A stretch of 5,121 nt of DNA from Clostridiales bacterium (lineage in GTDB: Bacteria > Bacillota > Clostridia > Oscillospirales > Oscillospiraceae). Position numbers and translations under genes: made by a program. The notes under the pieces were generated by a model. It saw nothing but the letters and a program-made list of their open reading frames with translations. It was not told where the DNA came from and did not search any database. This document shows, piece by piece, positions 4,730-5,121 of this stretch. Where the stretch lies: assembly GCA_019421525.1 (NCBI GenBank), contig JAHZFC010000149.1, positions 1 to 5,121 on the forward strand, written 5' to 3'. Each line of letters starts with the position of its first letter. Position 1 is the stretch's first letter.

Positions 4730-5121
4730 ATGCTGACCCATGAACAGGAGCAGGCCTTCTGCCGCGCCCGGCGGGACGCCATCGCATTGAACTACCAAAA
4801 CCTCAACCCCGAGCAGCGCAAGGCGGTGCTGTGTACAGAGGGGCCCCTGCTGCTGCTGGCCGGGGCGGGCTCGGGCAAGACCACAGTGCTCATCCACCGG
4901 GTGGCCAACCTGATGCGGTACGGCCGGGGGTCGGACTCCCCGGAGGTGCCTGAGTGGGTGACCGAGGACGACCTGGCCTTTTTGCAGGGGTATGCCGCCC
5001 ACCCCGCGCCGGAGGACAAGCCCCGGGCGGACCGGTTGTGCGCCCTGGACCCGGCGCCCCCCTGGACCATCATCGCCATCACCTTCACCAACAAGGCCGC
5101 CGGGGAGCTGAAGGAGCGGCT
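4730..5121 (+). CDS. pcrA: UvrD/PcrA-family superfamily 1 DNA helicase (N-terminal part; runs off the window)
   Basis: The window holds 130 codons. The start ATG 4730 fits the family N-terminus; its AAAGGA site (4712-4717) is 12 bases away, longer than usual. LNPEQRKAV (25-33) is the Q-motif region that recognises adenine. LAGAGSGKTT (43-52) is the Walker A (motif I) with catalytic K50. AITFTNKAAGELKERL (116-131) is motif Ia, which contacts single-stranded DNA. These identify an ATP-dependent 3'-5' helicase of the UvrD/PcrA type, acting in DNA repair and replication. About 65 residues separate K50 from motif Ia, against about 23 in Bacillus-type PcrA, so some 40 extra residues (about 66-108, acidic and Pro-rich) are inserted. 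The helicase and C-terminal domains lie outside the window, so choosing pcrA over another UvrD-like paralogue is tentative. Confidence 0.88.
   Translation, partial: MLTHEQEQAFCRARRDAIALNYQNLNPEQRKAVLCTEGPLLLLAGAGSGKTTVLIHRVANLMRYGRGSDSPEVPEWVTEDDLAFLQGYAAHPAPEDKPRADRLCALDPAPPWTIIAITFTNKAAGELKER

Noticed and set aside
4722..4736. Alternative helicase start at ATG 4722
   Set aside because: Its frame reaches a stop after four codons; ATG 4730 is in frame with the helicase motifs.
4424..5002. Minus-strand open frame of 192 codons
   Set aside because: It runs antisense to the helicase start and across the palindrome cluster, and its product has no recognisable domain. The plus-strand Walker A and motif Ia are unmistakable.

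Overview
The window suggests a GC-rich Firmicute, most likely a gut clostridium of the Oscillospiraceae (Flavonifractor/Pseudoflavonifractor-like). The reasons are strong AGGAGG-type ribosome binding sites, promoters close to the sigma-A consensus, short-T-tract terminators, and a PcrA-type helicase start with the extended motif I-Ia spacing I associate with that group. The taxonomic call is inference; no rRNA or other marker gene is present.

Layout. (1) 1-471, minus: 5' part of a DUF1643 protein. (2) 472-800: divergent control region with one promoter facing each way, three TGTAACC direct repeats midway between them, and a long GC-rich hairpin in the DUF1643 leader. (3) 801-1406, plus: small lipoprotein of unknown function. 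(4) 1407-1502: a sigma-A promoter running straight into a terminator hairpin. (5) 1503-2278, plus: sfsA, broken by a frameshift that coincides with an inserted, diverged second copy of the gene's own 3' end. (6) 2279-2533: consensus promoter, then a hairpin, then a leader. (7) 2534-4270, plus: ammonium transporter fused to a C-terminal P-II (GlnB/GlnK) domain. (8) 4271-4729: terminator, a run of palindromes resembling a dispersed intergenic repeat, a possible folded element, and the next promoter. (9) 4730 to the window end, plus: start of a UvrD/PcrA-family helicase.

No operon is evident. Each plus-strand gene appears to have its own promoter and a hairpin behind it. The best-supported biology is the Amt-P-II fusion, a channel that carries its own nitrogen-status regulator. 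The DUF1643 and lipoprotein genes may be jointly controlled through the repeats between them. The most puzzling locus is sfsA: its rearrangement could be a real template-switch mutation or an assembly/read artefact, and sequence alone does not decide.
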